Assembly (NCBI GenBank): GCA_029215795.1
Contig: JARDYH010000001.1
Coordinates: forward strand, 297,482,654 to 297,546,653
Direction: 5' to 3'
DNA length: 64,000 bases
Source of the DNA: Anniella stebbinsi
Lineage: Eukaryota > Chordata > Lepidosauria > Squamata > Anniellidae
Shown here in pieces: positions 33,192 through 44,390 of this stretch (position 1 is the stretch's first letter; the number at the start of each line of letters is the position of its first letter). The position numbers and the translations under genes were made by a program. The notes beneath the pieces were generated by a model. It saw only the letters and a list, made by a program, of their open reading frames with translations, was not told the origin of the DNA and made no database searches.

Positions 33192-33320
33192 AATTGGCCT
33201 AGATAATCTGCTTCCTCCAGGAATGCCTGTAGCTACATCGCCACTACCCTTTCGAGGACTTTGTCCAAAAAAGGAATATTAACAGCTGGGCAGTAGTTAT
33301 CCAATAAGTCCAGATGTAGC
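33192..33320 (-). repeat. L2-type LINE fragment, reverse strand
   Basis: Complement matches the N-terminal RT part, NNYRPVANVLFLGKVLERV region (the plus strand reads CTTTCGAGGACTTTGTCC and TAGTTATC). Begins immediately right of a GCGCAT-rich fragment. Confidence 0.7.
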
Positions 33321-34351
33321 ATAATAAGGATAAAATGCATGTTGCACAATTAATGAGTTAAAATACAAAATAAAAGAAAAGATTTTGAGATAAAAATGTG
33401 GAACTTTACAAGGTAAGCATTATTATTGTATGAATAATTAACTCCACAAATGTAAGTTATGCCAGACTATTGCTGAAAAATTAGTTTTAGCACAAAGACA
33501 CCATTTTCACTTGATGAGTGAAATAATTTCTTTTACTTCTAGGGGAAGGATCTCATTTTAGTGGCAATGCTTTGGTCAGAAAGGACTGAAATCTGAAATA
33601 TCTGAAGACAATATACACAGCGGGATTAATAAACAAAATGATTAAATGCGCAACACTGTTAATATTGTCCATGCTCGGTTATTTCCTTAGTAAGTGTGAC
33701 AGGGAATTTCATATTCATTTTAAAAGTGTCTAACCAGATGACACATTTAGCAGTGTGTTTCTTTTACTGGCTTTAAGCGGTCGGCAAACAAAAGTAAGGG
33801 ATTTCTTGCATGGGTTATTTTGTCTCTGTCAGATTTGTTCATGTCCAAAGAAAGTTTAAACTGCTGCCTAAAATTTTGGCTTGCTTCTAAAATTTGTTTG
33901 CTAGTCCAGCATTTGGCATTTTACGTACTCTGCTGCCTCGTAAATCATCACCAAGATTCCCAATATAGGAAATATAAATTAGTTCCAAAACTGATTCTAT
34001 ATTAAGTGTATTTATCATTGTCAAAAATGACAATTAATCCCTTTAAATCCCCATGATAAAGGGATTTAGATTTAAAATTCTGCTGCTGATATAATTTAGA
34101 TTTACCAGCGTTAATGAGCTGGCAGTATTTTCAGAGACACACTAGTTCAGAAGAACTCAAACCATGGGGCAAACTCTCTTGTGAGGAATTGGACACTTCA
34201 AGGGTAGGGAGTGAATTCCGAGACAAGGATACAGTCCTGAGGCAGAAATGTAACTTGCCCTCCCCCTCTCACTCCATCATCAAAATCTGATTTTGGAAGA
34301 AGAGCAGCCTGCTATTTCTAATACAAATTATCTATGTGCGGTTTTAGGAGA
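33321..34351. other. Apparently single-copy AT-rich DNA
   Basis: No repeat or exon recognised in this ~1 kb stretch. Confidence 0.35.
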
Positions 34352-34445
34352 ACATAAGAAGAGCCATGCTGGATCAGAACAAGTGTCCATCTAGTTCAGC
34401 ACTCTGTTCACACAGTGGTCAACTATCAGTCGACCAGGGACCCAC

Positions 34446-35936
34446 TTTCAGGTTTCCAGTCCCTCAGGCAAGAACACATTCAGGCAAACTGACATGGGAC
34501 ACCCAAATCAGTGAGACTTCTTTATTGCAGGAAATCCCATGGCAAAAACGTAATGCTTACACACTTCAGAAATCGTATAACTGATGGTCAATACCTATAG
34601 GCTCCAAGAAATTCCAGAACAGTCAAAAGCTAATCACTACCACCATGATGAGATCCCCATCAATGTGATTTCCCCATTGCCATTTCCACTGTTCTGAACA
34701 CAAGGAAAGGTCAATCCATACATGAGTTCCAAACCCAGACAAGGGATGTGGATGATTCCTGACATGATCTCTCAGGCAATCAAAGGAGCAAATTCATGAA
34801 AGACCTAACAAACCACGCAAAGAGAGCTAGTCCAACCTTGGATCATATGTTGCTAACTCCAGGCAACATGGTCAAGGCTTAAACAAGGTCACAGGGAAAG
34901 GAAAACCATAAAACATAAGGAGTTCTGTGCCACTGATTTCGCATGCCTGAGTCCAGAGTAAATAAAGAAGGTCCAACAGTCAATGATGAAAACTAGTCTG
35001 TCAAAACACTGAGCTGATGACAAAGATACACAATCCACAGCAAGTGAAAGTTCAAGTCTATGGAAAACTTCACGGCACTTTTCATAGCAAGTTCTTAATA
35101 ATCTCAAGTTCCACTTAGGAGGGAGCATGTGCAGAGTCTCAGACGATGATGGATCCAAACAGGAAGGTTTTCTGGGAATGCAGATCAGATGTTCCCAGCA
35201 AAGAGTCCTCGCTTTTGCATCAGTTTGAAAAGGGAGGTGTAGGCCTCCTCTGGACCACTTGACAGACCAGGGCTTTAGGCCTTTTAGCAATTCTCCTGTC
35301 CAAACAGGACAGTACTGCTCAGCCCACCAAGATGATCCTTCTGCAAACCCCCACCTTTTCTCTATCAAGTTCTCACAGACAGCTTCCCTGTCAAGGCCAA
35401 GGCAAACAGGTGGCTGTGGGGAGTAGGACTCCCTCTACAAGAATTCGGTTTGACGCCTGGTTCTCTGGTTATGCGCATCTTCTCAGAAGCGCTTTATGGT
35501 AAATGACTGTATGCAGGAGGTAATTGAGCGCACAACTGGTGGCCTTACCAGTTGTTTGAAATGCGCTTTAGAAGTAGTTAATGCGGAGAATCGCTTGTTC
35601 ACATAGTCAAAATGCGCTTTAAGGATCGCAGCAAAATAAAACTCGTTAACGCGCATTCAATAATGCACATAATCGGATAGATATTGCACCTCGACTCCCG
35701 ATTTGCGCTCTGCTCATGTAGAGGTAAAAATTTTAATGAGACTTGAAAGAGCTTTAAACCTCTCGTGTAGAGGCAGCCTAGGGCAAATCCCCATCCCTGC
35801 TCTGAGAACGCTGACAGAGATCAACTCATATAGATTCTGACATTCCAGAGGCTGAACAGGCCCAAAGCCTTCCAGACTACTTCTAATTAAACCTTAGCTA
35901 AAAGCTAAAGACCCATGCCGAAACTTTTGTATGGCA
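34446..35936 (-). mobile_element. LTR-like interspersed repeat, copy B, inserted in CR1
   Basis: Inserted in a CR1 copy; both junctions carry ACCCAC (34440-34445 and about 35937-35942), which may be the target duplication. A CAGTGAGACTTCTTTATTGC element near 34512 gives a poly(A) signal on the minus strand. Related to copy A at 23480. No retroviral genes are visible, and the 159-codon minus-strand frame at 34889-35368 shows no recognisable domain. The ends do not show clear TG...CA, so LTR status is tentative. It carries GCGCAT MITE copy 4. Confidence 0.6.
35427..35778 (+). mobile_element. GCGCAT-rich MITE, full-length copy 4 (352 bp)
   Basis: The left end is GACTCCCTCTACAAG and the complement of the right end is GGCTGCCTCTACACG. 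A perfect 3-bp duplication TAG flanks it (35424-35426 and 35779-35781). The interior is related to copy 1 (AAAATAAAACTCGTT and CTTGTTCACATAGTCAAAATG), but includes a small local difference around 35525-35560. Confidence 0.88.
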
Positions 35937-35993
35937 CCCACAAAGCAAGACACAGGGCAACAGCACCCTCCTAACCAGGTTTCCCAACACCTA

Positions 35994-36220
35994 GGCTCAA
36001 TTCGGATGACACAATAGTCAATGGTGGGTTGACTAACCCTAACCCTCACACTAACCCTAGGGGGCACTCCCCACACAACATGGTAATAAATAATCAACTG
36101 TGGTGTGGATGAGGATCAGCGCTGAGTTGACTATGGCAGCATTAGGATGACACAATAGTCAAAACAACTGACGATTGTTTCCCCCACACCAGTTGTTTAT
36201 TGTGTCATCTGAATTGAGCC
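35994..36220. mobile_element. Palindromic MITE, GGCTCAATTCGGATGACAC ends (227 bp)
   Basis: The left terminus GGCTCAATTCGGATGACAC matches the complement of the right terminus GGCTCAATTCAGATGACAC. A perfect CTA duplication flanks it (35991-35993, 36221-36223). Related elements: 51007-51463 and 61795-62297. It contains a few CCCTAA units by chance. Confidence 0.9.
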
Positions 36221-36280
36221 CTAGTGTATATTGGAAGTAGCACATAGCCATCAGGACTAGTAGCCATTAATAGCCTAGGA

Positions 36281-36639
36281 GGGAGAGGATTAGATATCAA
36301 TGAGTCTTCTGATTCTAGCACTCCAGCCTACTTGTTGCAGTGGAAACAGAAATCGCGCCCCTGCTGTTGGTACTCCAATGGCAGTAGGGGCTGAAAAGGG
36401 ACAATGTCAGGTAAGTCAGAAGCGGATCAAAGCCTCTAGTCCCCCAAATCCCCATCCCACCCTGTTCCCCTTTGTGGGATGAAATTGCCCATCTGCAGCA
36501 TTAGGAATTGCTGGTTTCTCACCAAAGAATCTCTCCCCTCACCTTTAGAGGATTGCTCTGCCTGGCATAATGCTGCCCTCACTGCAAAAGAATCACTTTG
36601 GTCATATCATGTCACATGGTCTGAAGGCACTTAATTTAG
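36281..36639. other. Unassigned sequence
   Basis: No gene or repeat recognised. Confidence 0.35.
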
Positions 36640-36760
36640 CAACCTTGCAGAAGTTATTTAAGTTTGGACCTGGTCAGGGCCTGGGTGGGAGACTACCCGA
36701 GAATTCTGTCTAGACAGCTTTGAGCTCAGTGGAGCAAAAATGGAATAGAAATATGACTCA
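36640..36760 (+). mobile_element. 5S rRNA-derived SINE fragment
   Basis: The phrase GGACCTGGTCAGGGCCTGG followed by GTGGGAGACTACCCGAGAAT (36665-36704) matches the 3' half of 5S ribosomal RNA, including the internal-control-region neighbourhood, as in SINE3-type elements. The rest resembles the CAGTGGAGCAAAAATGGAAT tail seen in other SINEs. Not a functional 5S gene: only part is present and it is mutated. Confidence 0.7.
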
Positions 36761-37962
36761 AACTTCTATTGCTTATAAAAAATAACACGTCTTGAAACTT
36801 AGCATCTATTATTTATTTAATGCAGTCTATCAATGTACCAAATTTCAAACTGATTTGATGCAAACAGGTACAGCAAGTTTCAAAAGTGCTGAAAATAGAT
36901 ACACTTACCCTTTCTATTCCAGTTTTTGGACAGGCATATCAGATTTCTTTCAAAAGTTAAGGTTTTCCTGCTCCATTGACACCTCAGGCAGTTACTGTTG
37001 GCAAAGTTATGTCATGCATGCTCAGTTTCACTCTGAACCTAGAATGCTATCAGTACTTCAGTGTTTGCAGAAGGATTCTATATTGCAGGGGGAATCTAAC
37101 AGATTCTATGTGCAATGCCTATTCCTTTAGTTATGGGATGTGATCTCCCAGGATCAAACTATACACTACTACATAGATTGCAACCTCGGTGTGGGGAGAA
37201 TAGAGGGCATATAACCCTTTGCCACCCTACAGGATGCCTGGAACATAAACTATTTTGGTCCCTAAGAGCTGTGATAGGAGATTCTGAGTTTTTCGTGAGG
37301 TTATTCTGTGGGAGATTTGAGAAAGGAAAGAGACTGAGGAGACCACAGGGAGAATGAATTTTAAAAAACCAACTAGAGAAGACAACAGATGAGAGAACTA
37401 CAGGCAAAGTCCCTCACATACTATTCATCCAGCAGCTGCTTAGAGGCCAGAGAGTGACAGGCTTTGACCTACATCTGCATTCCAGCCCAGGGCAGAGTAG
37501 CAGAAGATAGGACTGAGACTGAGGAGAGATCATATTCCTAATTACTCACTAGTGTGGGGAATTGATTTATTGGACTCCATCCCGTTTTTTGTTTTGTTTT
37601 GGGTTTATGTACCTTAAAATACATAGTTATCTGAACTGTTCCAATTGCTTCCTTTCCTCTTTTCTCCCTGTGAGGAAATATTTTTTAACTTTCATTAGCA
37701 TTTTAATTCAATTTCATAGTGGTGTTTTTGTTGGGTAGATACTTTTAAACAACTATACACAACTGGACTACTTATATTTAATGGTTTAAAGAGAACTACT
37801 GTTTTTGTTCCAGAGACCACAATCCTATGTAAACACCACTAAATACACCAAAGCTTAGTTCAGTGTAGACTAGCAATGGTACTTTTATGAACACTTGCTT
37901 GAGAGCACACTCCTATGCATGTTTAAACAGAAAAAAGGCATAACTCTTCTATCTAAACATCA
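36761..37962. other. Unassigned sequence
   Basis: No exon recognised. A half-palindrome MITE (CACACTCCTATGCATG) lies at 37905-37925. The rest appears single-copy. Confidence 0.35.
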
Positions 37963-38287
37963 TCTTCTTCTTCTTCTTCTTCTTCTTCTTCTTCTTCTTC
38001 TTCTTCTTCTTCTTCTTCTTCTTCTTCTTCACATTTATATACCGCCTCATAGCCAAAGCTCTCTGGGCGGTTTACAAAAATTAAAAGATTGAACACTAAA
38101 AAGACAATATACAAAATTTAAAACCGTAAACATAAAACAGCTGACATTTAAAACTGTTAAGCCTGGCCACAAAGTCAGTTAAAACCTCAGCTTAAGCTGT
38201 TAAAATGCCTGGGAGAAAAGAAAAGTTTTGACCTGGCGCCGAAAAGATAACAGTGTTGGCGCCAGGTGGGCCTCATCAGGGAGATTG
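37963..38287 (-). repeat. L2-type LINE 3' end, reverse strand, with (TTC)n
   Basis: A (TTC)n run of about 68 bp (37963-38030) abuts the reversed LINE 3' end (TATACCGCCTCATAGCC, then AGCTCTCTGGGCGG), followed by 3' untranslated region and an ORF end (GACCTGGCGCCGAAAAG) up to a truncation at 38287. On the LINE strand the tail is GAA. Confidence 0.9.
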
Positions 38288-41200
38288 CACCTTGAATTTA
38301 TTTTTTAAAAATAATTGAGTTGTTGAATCTAACATGTGAACACCTCTGTTCTCTAAGCCTCTCCCATATCATTGATTTATTAAACAGGGAGGGGATGAAA
38401 ATCATGTAGGCCTATAGGAAATTCTTTGAAGAAGAAAGATGGGATAAAAATATATATTTAGAAGGAATTCTAGGAGGAATTTCATGTGTGGACAAGTGAC
38501 ATATTTTTGTAACCCCTGGCTTATGGTTACATGTTTGTAGTTATTTCTTTAAGTCAAGCATGCTCAGTAGAGTTCCCCTGTGTTCTGACAGGGAATGATT
38601 GGAAAAATTGGGTTTTGTGAATAGACAGTAAATAGGATAAATTTAATTATTAGCACAGTGGGTGTTCTTTTTTTAAATTAGTTGTTAAAGGCAGAATCCA
38701 ATGAAGTCAATGGGATCTTCTTATCACATAAGTCAAGCATGCCCAGTGCAGTTCTACTTTCACTGTTCTGACAGGAGCAGGAAACTGTCATCTCTCACAA
38801 GTCAAAGAACTAAGTTATTAATCTTGGGAGTGATGGCAGGGATACCTCTGAATTATAGATAAAGGGTGTCTTGCAACCTGCCCTACCTCACAGGGCTGGG
38901 GTTACAGACTCCCATTTGTCACAGTTCATAAGGTAATATAGAACTAGGTCTGGGGCATCTTTGCTAGACACTGGTACTCCCATCTGAACTTGGGCTGGAA
39001 AATCCAAGAAAAAGTGTGGGTGCATGGAGGGTAAGTTCTAAGCAACCACAATTTGTGACATTGAGCAACATCATTGCTAATCACAGGCAGATCTGTTAAG
39101 ATACCAGCTTCTAATTTCCTGGCTTTGTGGATCTAGAGCCAAAGTTGAATAGCCTCAATTCTGTCTTGATCACAATGCAATAGAAAACATGAACTATACA
39201 GATATTGGTTTGGAAATTCATGTGAAGGTAATGAAACATGAGCCCATGAGAGATGGCAATGCAAGTACAATCCCTATTTGCAAACACTGAATGCACATTT
39301 GCACATTAGTGTAGGTATTTGCAAACACTGAATGCACATTTGCAAAACCATCTATCTTCTAAGCTGTTTAACAGTTATTAAATAAGACAGATGAGACTTT
39401 CAGTATTCCGATTCTAGCTCACATGTATTGAAAAACAGGAGACAAACAGCCTTGCTTACAGGCATACATGTGGGACTAGAATTGCTAACCAACTGAAGGA
39501 CAGCTTATGTAGAAGATACCCTTTCTGTAAATAGATGTGTTGGTGTGTCTTCTATCTGCAACACGATGATAGTGAGATGACAGCTATCCCTCCTCCCATA
39601 CATCCTGCCATCCCAGAACTGAGGATAAGAAAACAGCAAAGGAAGGGGAAAAGGCTACTTGGTCAAACTGGGAGTGGCAATTCTACAAACCATCATGTCA
39701 TTATCAATCTTAACAGAGAGAAACACTTACCATGAAGAAAGTGATAGCAACAGAAGAGGGATACAAAGTAACACTGTCATGTTGTCACTCTTGAACAGAG
39801 TATAGGGAGACTTCTCTCCCTCTCCCAACCTTATGCAGCTACAAAATGGAAGTTGTACAAACTAATCCTAGGAACACTTTGGATAATTAGCTCTCTTTTT
39901 CTAGTTGCCTTCCATTTGTACAGCTGAGGTAGCAGAATGTGTTTTCGCAAAGGTCTGAACAGAATGTACTATAATGTGGGGAAATGTATGTGGCTTGACA
40001 ATGAGTGACAGTGCATCTAACAGTGCAACCTTATATATGTCTATTCAGAGGTAAGCCCCATTACTCCCAGTTAAGTGTGCATACAATTGCAGCCGAAATG
40101 TCCACAATAATCAACCCCCCCTTTTCAAAGATATTTATTATCTACAGGAGTAGTAGATATATATGGTATCATCGAAACCCCAAACGAAACAATGCCTGAT
40201 TTGTTTTCAATAGAATTATATTGCAAGGATATGTTTGGTTTAAAACCCCAAAGAAACCAGAGACCTAAGTGCCTTCAGCAGAGCACTGTCAGAAAGAAAA
40301 TATAGGCCATGATCCACTCCTGACCTAGAAGAGTTAAGGAGAGAGAAATGGAGAGATTGTCAAATGAGTTCATCAGCCACATTCTTCCTGCAATGAGAAC
40401 AAAAAAACTGTTCTTTAGTGATATTTTTTTTAAAAAAAATCTAAACTAGGAAAATATCAGGCTGTTTAAAATAGGTGACTTGGCACATTTAATTTCCAAT
40501 ATAATACAAAAAATAACTTCAGCAGTATTCTTGTGTTAACTTCATATTCCATGTAATATTCTTGATCATAGTGCAGATAAAAAACCATACATCAGTCTTG
40601 TAATAGATGAAAGATAGGAGCCCCTCGCTATTATCTGAAAATGAAAGGGAGAAAGGTAGCAACATAGAAAATGGTATTTTAAAAAAGCTTTATATCATAT
40701 ATCAACATGATATATGGCTTAAATGAAAATGCAAAAGCAAAATCTATGTTACAGACTCATATTTGCCTCCACCGGTCAACAGAAAAATTGTTATTGCATT
40801 ACATGGTGGAAAATCATAGCATTAACATAGTCCAAAAACCAGCATGATTTCAAGAAATTTGTATATGAAGCAGTTCGCAATTTGCAGATTACAATCAACT
40901 GCAAAAATATGGAAACAAAAAGAGAAACTGATGTACATGACCTTTCAAAATGCCAATATAATTTGGCTTCTGAGGGCAGTCATATGCATGTTTAGACAGA
41001 AACAAAGTCCTGCAACTCGCAGCAGATCCCAGCCAATTCAATTGAGAATACTGAACTAGCCTTATACATTCTCTTGCTCACTACAGAAGCTGTATCTGAG
41101 TGAATACAGGGGTGGGGCCAAAAGTGTCCACAAGCTGCTTTCCGAAAGAGAAAAACCACCCACCTTTCCCACTGATGCTTATATTTTTGTGGTGGTGCAT

Positions 41201-42194
41201 ACCGCCAAAACATTTATGGAGTTTATGGGAAAACATGATCAGCCATCCAGAACAAGATAGAACTGTAAACTGAAAACTTGTCTTTATTGAAATTTTGCTA
41301 GTTGGTTTTCTTGGCAGCCTGAACAGAGTGATCAATATGAAGTTCAAAGTTCCAGAGACAATTTCTCTTCATAAATTAAATGTTCAGAGCTGAACATAGC
41401 ATAATAGAAAGCTCAAGTTCACGGTACATCAAACTGAGGACAACAATGTATTTTTAGGAACGAACTGATCATGAGGAAAACATGAGTAGGAGTCTTCCCC
41501 ACTCCCCCATCCAACCCCACCCATGAACTTGACAGGCTTCCAGCTTGTTGCAATCTCTGTGTGCTGAGGGAGGGGGGCGTTTTGGAGCAGGGAAACAGCA
41601 GCTGAAAAGGGATTACTTCACCCACCACCATTACTTCTCCACCATCCAGCAAAGCAGCTTTAAACAAAAACAGCACTCAAACAACAGTTACACACATTTG
41701 CACATAACTTACAGTTTGGTCCCTAGCCATATCTCATTACAGCATGCCGCAACTCAAAACAAAGATGCCATATTTTCATAAGGTTAAGTCTTGGTTTTAT
41801 ATTTTAAACACTGGTGCCACCTGGAGGCCATATATATATATGATTTGGATAAAGAACAAATAAAAGGTTCCTGCTCATTTCATTAATGAGGCACGGTGGC
41901 AGCAGCTGCTTAACTAAGCTGATTATAGAAACTGCATTTCAAAGGGGAAAAGACAATATGGTGGCACAAAACAACATGTTTACATTTTCTAACAGCACAA
42001 ATCTATACATATCTACTCAAATGCACTGACTTCTGTGCAACTTACACTCAGATAAGGTTCCCAGGATTGCAGCCTCTGTTTCCTTCATTATTTAGTTTCA
42101 GTTTGAGTCTTCACTACATACTGGAATGGAAAAGGTCAGGATGCACTTCATTATTTTTCTCTTTGGGGGATGATTTATTATTAATTTGGTTATT
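38288..42194. other. Mostly unassigned, MITE pieces at 40015, 40970 and 41995
   Basis: Short palindromic MITE pieces: 40015-40098 (TATGTCTATTCAGAGG ... GCATACAATTGCAGC), 40970-41035 (AGTCATATGCATGTTTAG ...), and 41995-42080 (CACAAATCTATACATATC ... GGATTGCAGCC). Otherwise no recognisable gene or repeat. Confidence 0.4.
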
Positions 42195-42590
42195 TAGTCA
42201 GGCTATAATATTTATCATCATCATTATTATTAATATTATTATTATTAATAATAATAATTACATTTATATACTGCCCCATAGCCGAAGCCCTTTGGGCAAT
42301 TTTACAAAATTTTAAAAGATTGAACATTGAAAAGTCAATATATAAAATTTTAAACCATAAAACATAAAAACAGTTGATTTTAAAACATTTTAAACTTTTA
42401 TGCCAGGCCAAAAATTCAGTTAAAAACCTCGACTTAAGCTGTAAAATGCCTGGGAGAAAAGTTTTGACCAGGCACCAAAAGGATAACAGTGTTGGCGCCA
42501 AGCGGGCCTCATCGGGGAGATCATTCCATAATTGGGGGGCCACCGCAGAGAAGGCCTTCTCCCTTGTTGCCGTCCTCTGAGCTTGCTATT
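42195..42590 (-). repeat. L2-type LINE 3' end, reverse strand, with ATT/AAT tail
   Basis: An ATT/AAT-rich array (42215-42260) abuts TATACTGCCCCATAGCCG, followed by reversed 3' region and ORF end (GGGGAGATCATTCCATAATTG near 42514-42534). Truncated at about 42585. Confidence 0.88.
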
Positions 42591-42890
42591 ATTGTTAAGA
42601 TTGCTCTTTATTATTGTATTTTTTTGTCAAATCTTGCTTGTTGCAGCATCATTGTATATTACATATATATTATAATGCATTTTTTTTTTAAAAAAAGAAA
42701 GCTAAACAACCTCACCTACAAATGATGAAAAGCCACATAACTATCTTGTTGCCAAGATATTCTGAAGCTTAGCCAACTGCAATTGTATTAGCAGACTCGA
42801 GTGCAAGGTCTAACAAGTTCTTTTAACAAAAATATGCAACATGTCTCTAAGTTTAGCCTCTGTACCAGAGGACTGGAAGATGGCCAATAT

Positions 42891-43245
42891 GGCCTCCTCC
42901 ACACGAGACGTTTAATGAGCCTTGAAGGCTCATTAAAAAATTTACCTCCACAAGCACGGAGCGCAAAACGGGCGTACAGGCGCGTTATCTCCCCGATAAT
43001 GCGCATTTTCGAACGCGCGTTAAATAGCGACTTTTATTTTGCTCCGGCCGTTAAAGCGCATTTTCGCGGTGTGAACAAGCGATTACGCGCATTAACTGCT
43101 TGTAAAGCGCTTTTTGGACATGAATTAATGCGCTTCGCCGCCTCTCGCCGCCTCCGGTGCAGAGGGATTAGGAGTAAAAGCGCCTCCGCGATAATGCGCA
43201 TAATCGCGGAACCGGGCGCAAAAGCGCATCCTTGTGGAGGGGGCC
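42891..43245 (-). mobile_element. GCGCAT-rich MITE, full-length copy 3 (355 bp), inside CR1
   Basis: The ends are GGCCTCCTCCACACG and, as complement, GGCCCCCTCCACAAG. Flanks TAT (42888-42890) and TCT (43246-43248) fit a 3-bp duplication with one change. CR1 sequence resumes on both sides (GATGGCCAATAT | TCTGACACCAATTTT). Very similar to copy 2. Confidence 0.9.
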
Positions 43246-43249
43246 TCTG

Positions 43250-44390
43250 ACACCAATTTTTAAGAAGGGATCCAGAAAATTACAGTCTGGTTAGCTTGAC
43301 ATTCATTCCAGGTATGGTTGAAAGCATTATCAAAGACAAAATTAGTAAGCATATAGAAGGGCATATCCTCCTGAAGAAGAAATCAACGTGGCTTCCACAA
43401 AGGCAAGTCCTGTCTCACTAATCTTTTAGAATTCTTTGAGAGTGTCAACAAACATGTAGACAGGGGAGATCCAGTGGACATTGTTTACTTGGACTTCCAA
43501 AAGGCTTTTGATAAAGTCCCTCGCCAAAGACTCCTGAACAAATTTAGCAGTCATGCAATAAGAGGAGAGATCCTCTTATGGATCAGTAACTGGTTAAAGA
43601 AAGCAGAGAGTAGGAATAAATGGTAAATTCTCCTGATGGAGGGAAGTAAAAAGTGGGGTCCTACAGGGATCAGTATTGGGACCAATTCTTTTCAACTTGT
43701 TCATAAATGATCAGGAATTAGGATTAGGAGTGAGCAGTAAATGGCCAAGTTTGTCGATGACACCAAATTATTAAAGGTTGTTAAAACACAAAAGGATTGT
43801 GAAGAGCTCCAAAGGGATCTCTCCAAGCTGGGAGAGTGGGTATCCAAATGGCAAATGTGGTTCAATGTAAGCAAGTGGAAGGTGATGCACATTGGGGCAA
43901 AAAACCCTCAACTTCAAGTATAATCTGATGGGCTCCGAGTTGGTGGTGACCGAACAAGAAAGAGATTTTGGAGTTGTGGTGGACAGCTCAATGAAAATGT
44001 CAACCCAGTGTGTGGCAGCTGTAAGCAGGCAAACTCCATGTTAGGCATTATAAGAAAAAGAATTGAGAATAAACCTGCCAGTATCATAGTGCCTTTATAC
44101 AAATCTATGGTGTGTCCACGTTTAGAATACTGTGTACAGTTCTGGTCACCACACTTAAAAAAATATACTGCAAAGCTGGAGAATGTGCAGAAAAGAGCAA
44201 CTAAAATGATCAAGGGGCTGGAGCATCTCCCCTATGAGGGACGGTTACAACAGCTGGGATTGTTTAACTTGGAAAAAAGGAGGCTAAGGGGAGACATGAT
44301 TGAGGTGTACAAAATTATGCATGGTGTGGAGAATGTGGATAGGGAGACATTTTTCTTCCTCTCTCAAAATACTAGTGTCAAGAGAACGTA
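43250..44390 (+). pseudogene. CR1 reverse transcriptase fragments, multiple frames
   Basis: Frames at 43741-43923 ([11 protein letters not shown]...) and 44008-44391 (...VQKRATKMIKGLEHLPYEG) hold RT palm motif C and the C-terminal region. The N-terminal RT part is out of frame upstream, with motif A readable near 43490. Stops and frameshifts make it inactive; the second frame is cut by the solo LTR. Confidence 0.9.

Larger units (their letters stand above)
34352..36280 (-). repeat. CR1 LINE 3' region, reverse strand, split by later insertions
   Basis: Three CR1 blocks can be joined: 34352-34445 (ATAAGAAGAGCCATGCTGG ... GACCAGGGACCCAC), about 35937-35993 (CCCACAAAGCAAGACACAGG ... CCCAACACCTA) and 36224-36280 (GTGTATATTGGAAG, then AGCACATAGCCATCAGGAC). 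The gaps hold an LTR-like repeat (34446-35936) and a palindromic MITE (35994-36220). Confidence 0.85.

Noticed and set aside
34889..35368. 159-codon minus-strand frame as a retroviral gene remnant
   Set aside because: No recognisable retroviral motif; sits in the LTR-like repeat body.
36035..36062. Telomere-like CCCTAA units
   Set aside because: Only two or three imperfect units inside a palindromic MITE; not an interstitial telomere array.
36660..36705. 5S rRNA gene
   Set aside because: Only the 3' half matches and it is diverged; better explained as a SINE head.
37895..38092. Poly-leucine open frame
   Set aside because: Produced by the (TTC)n microsatellite.
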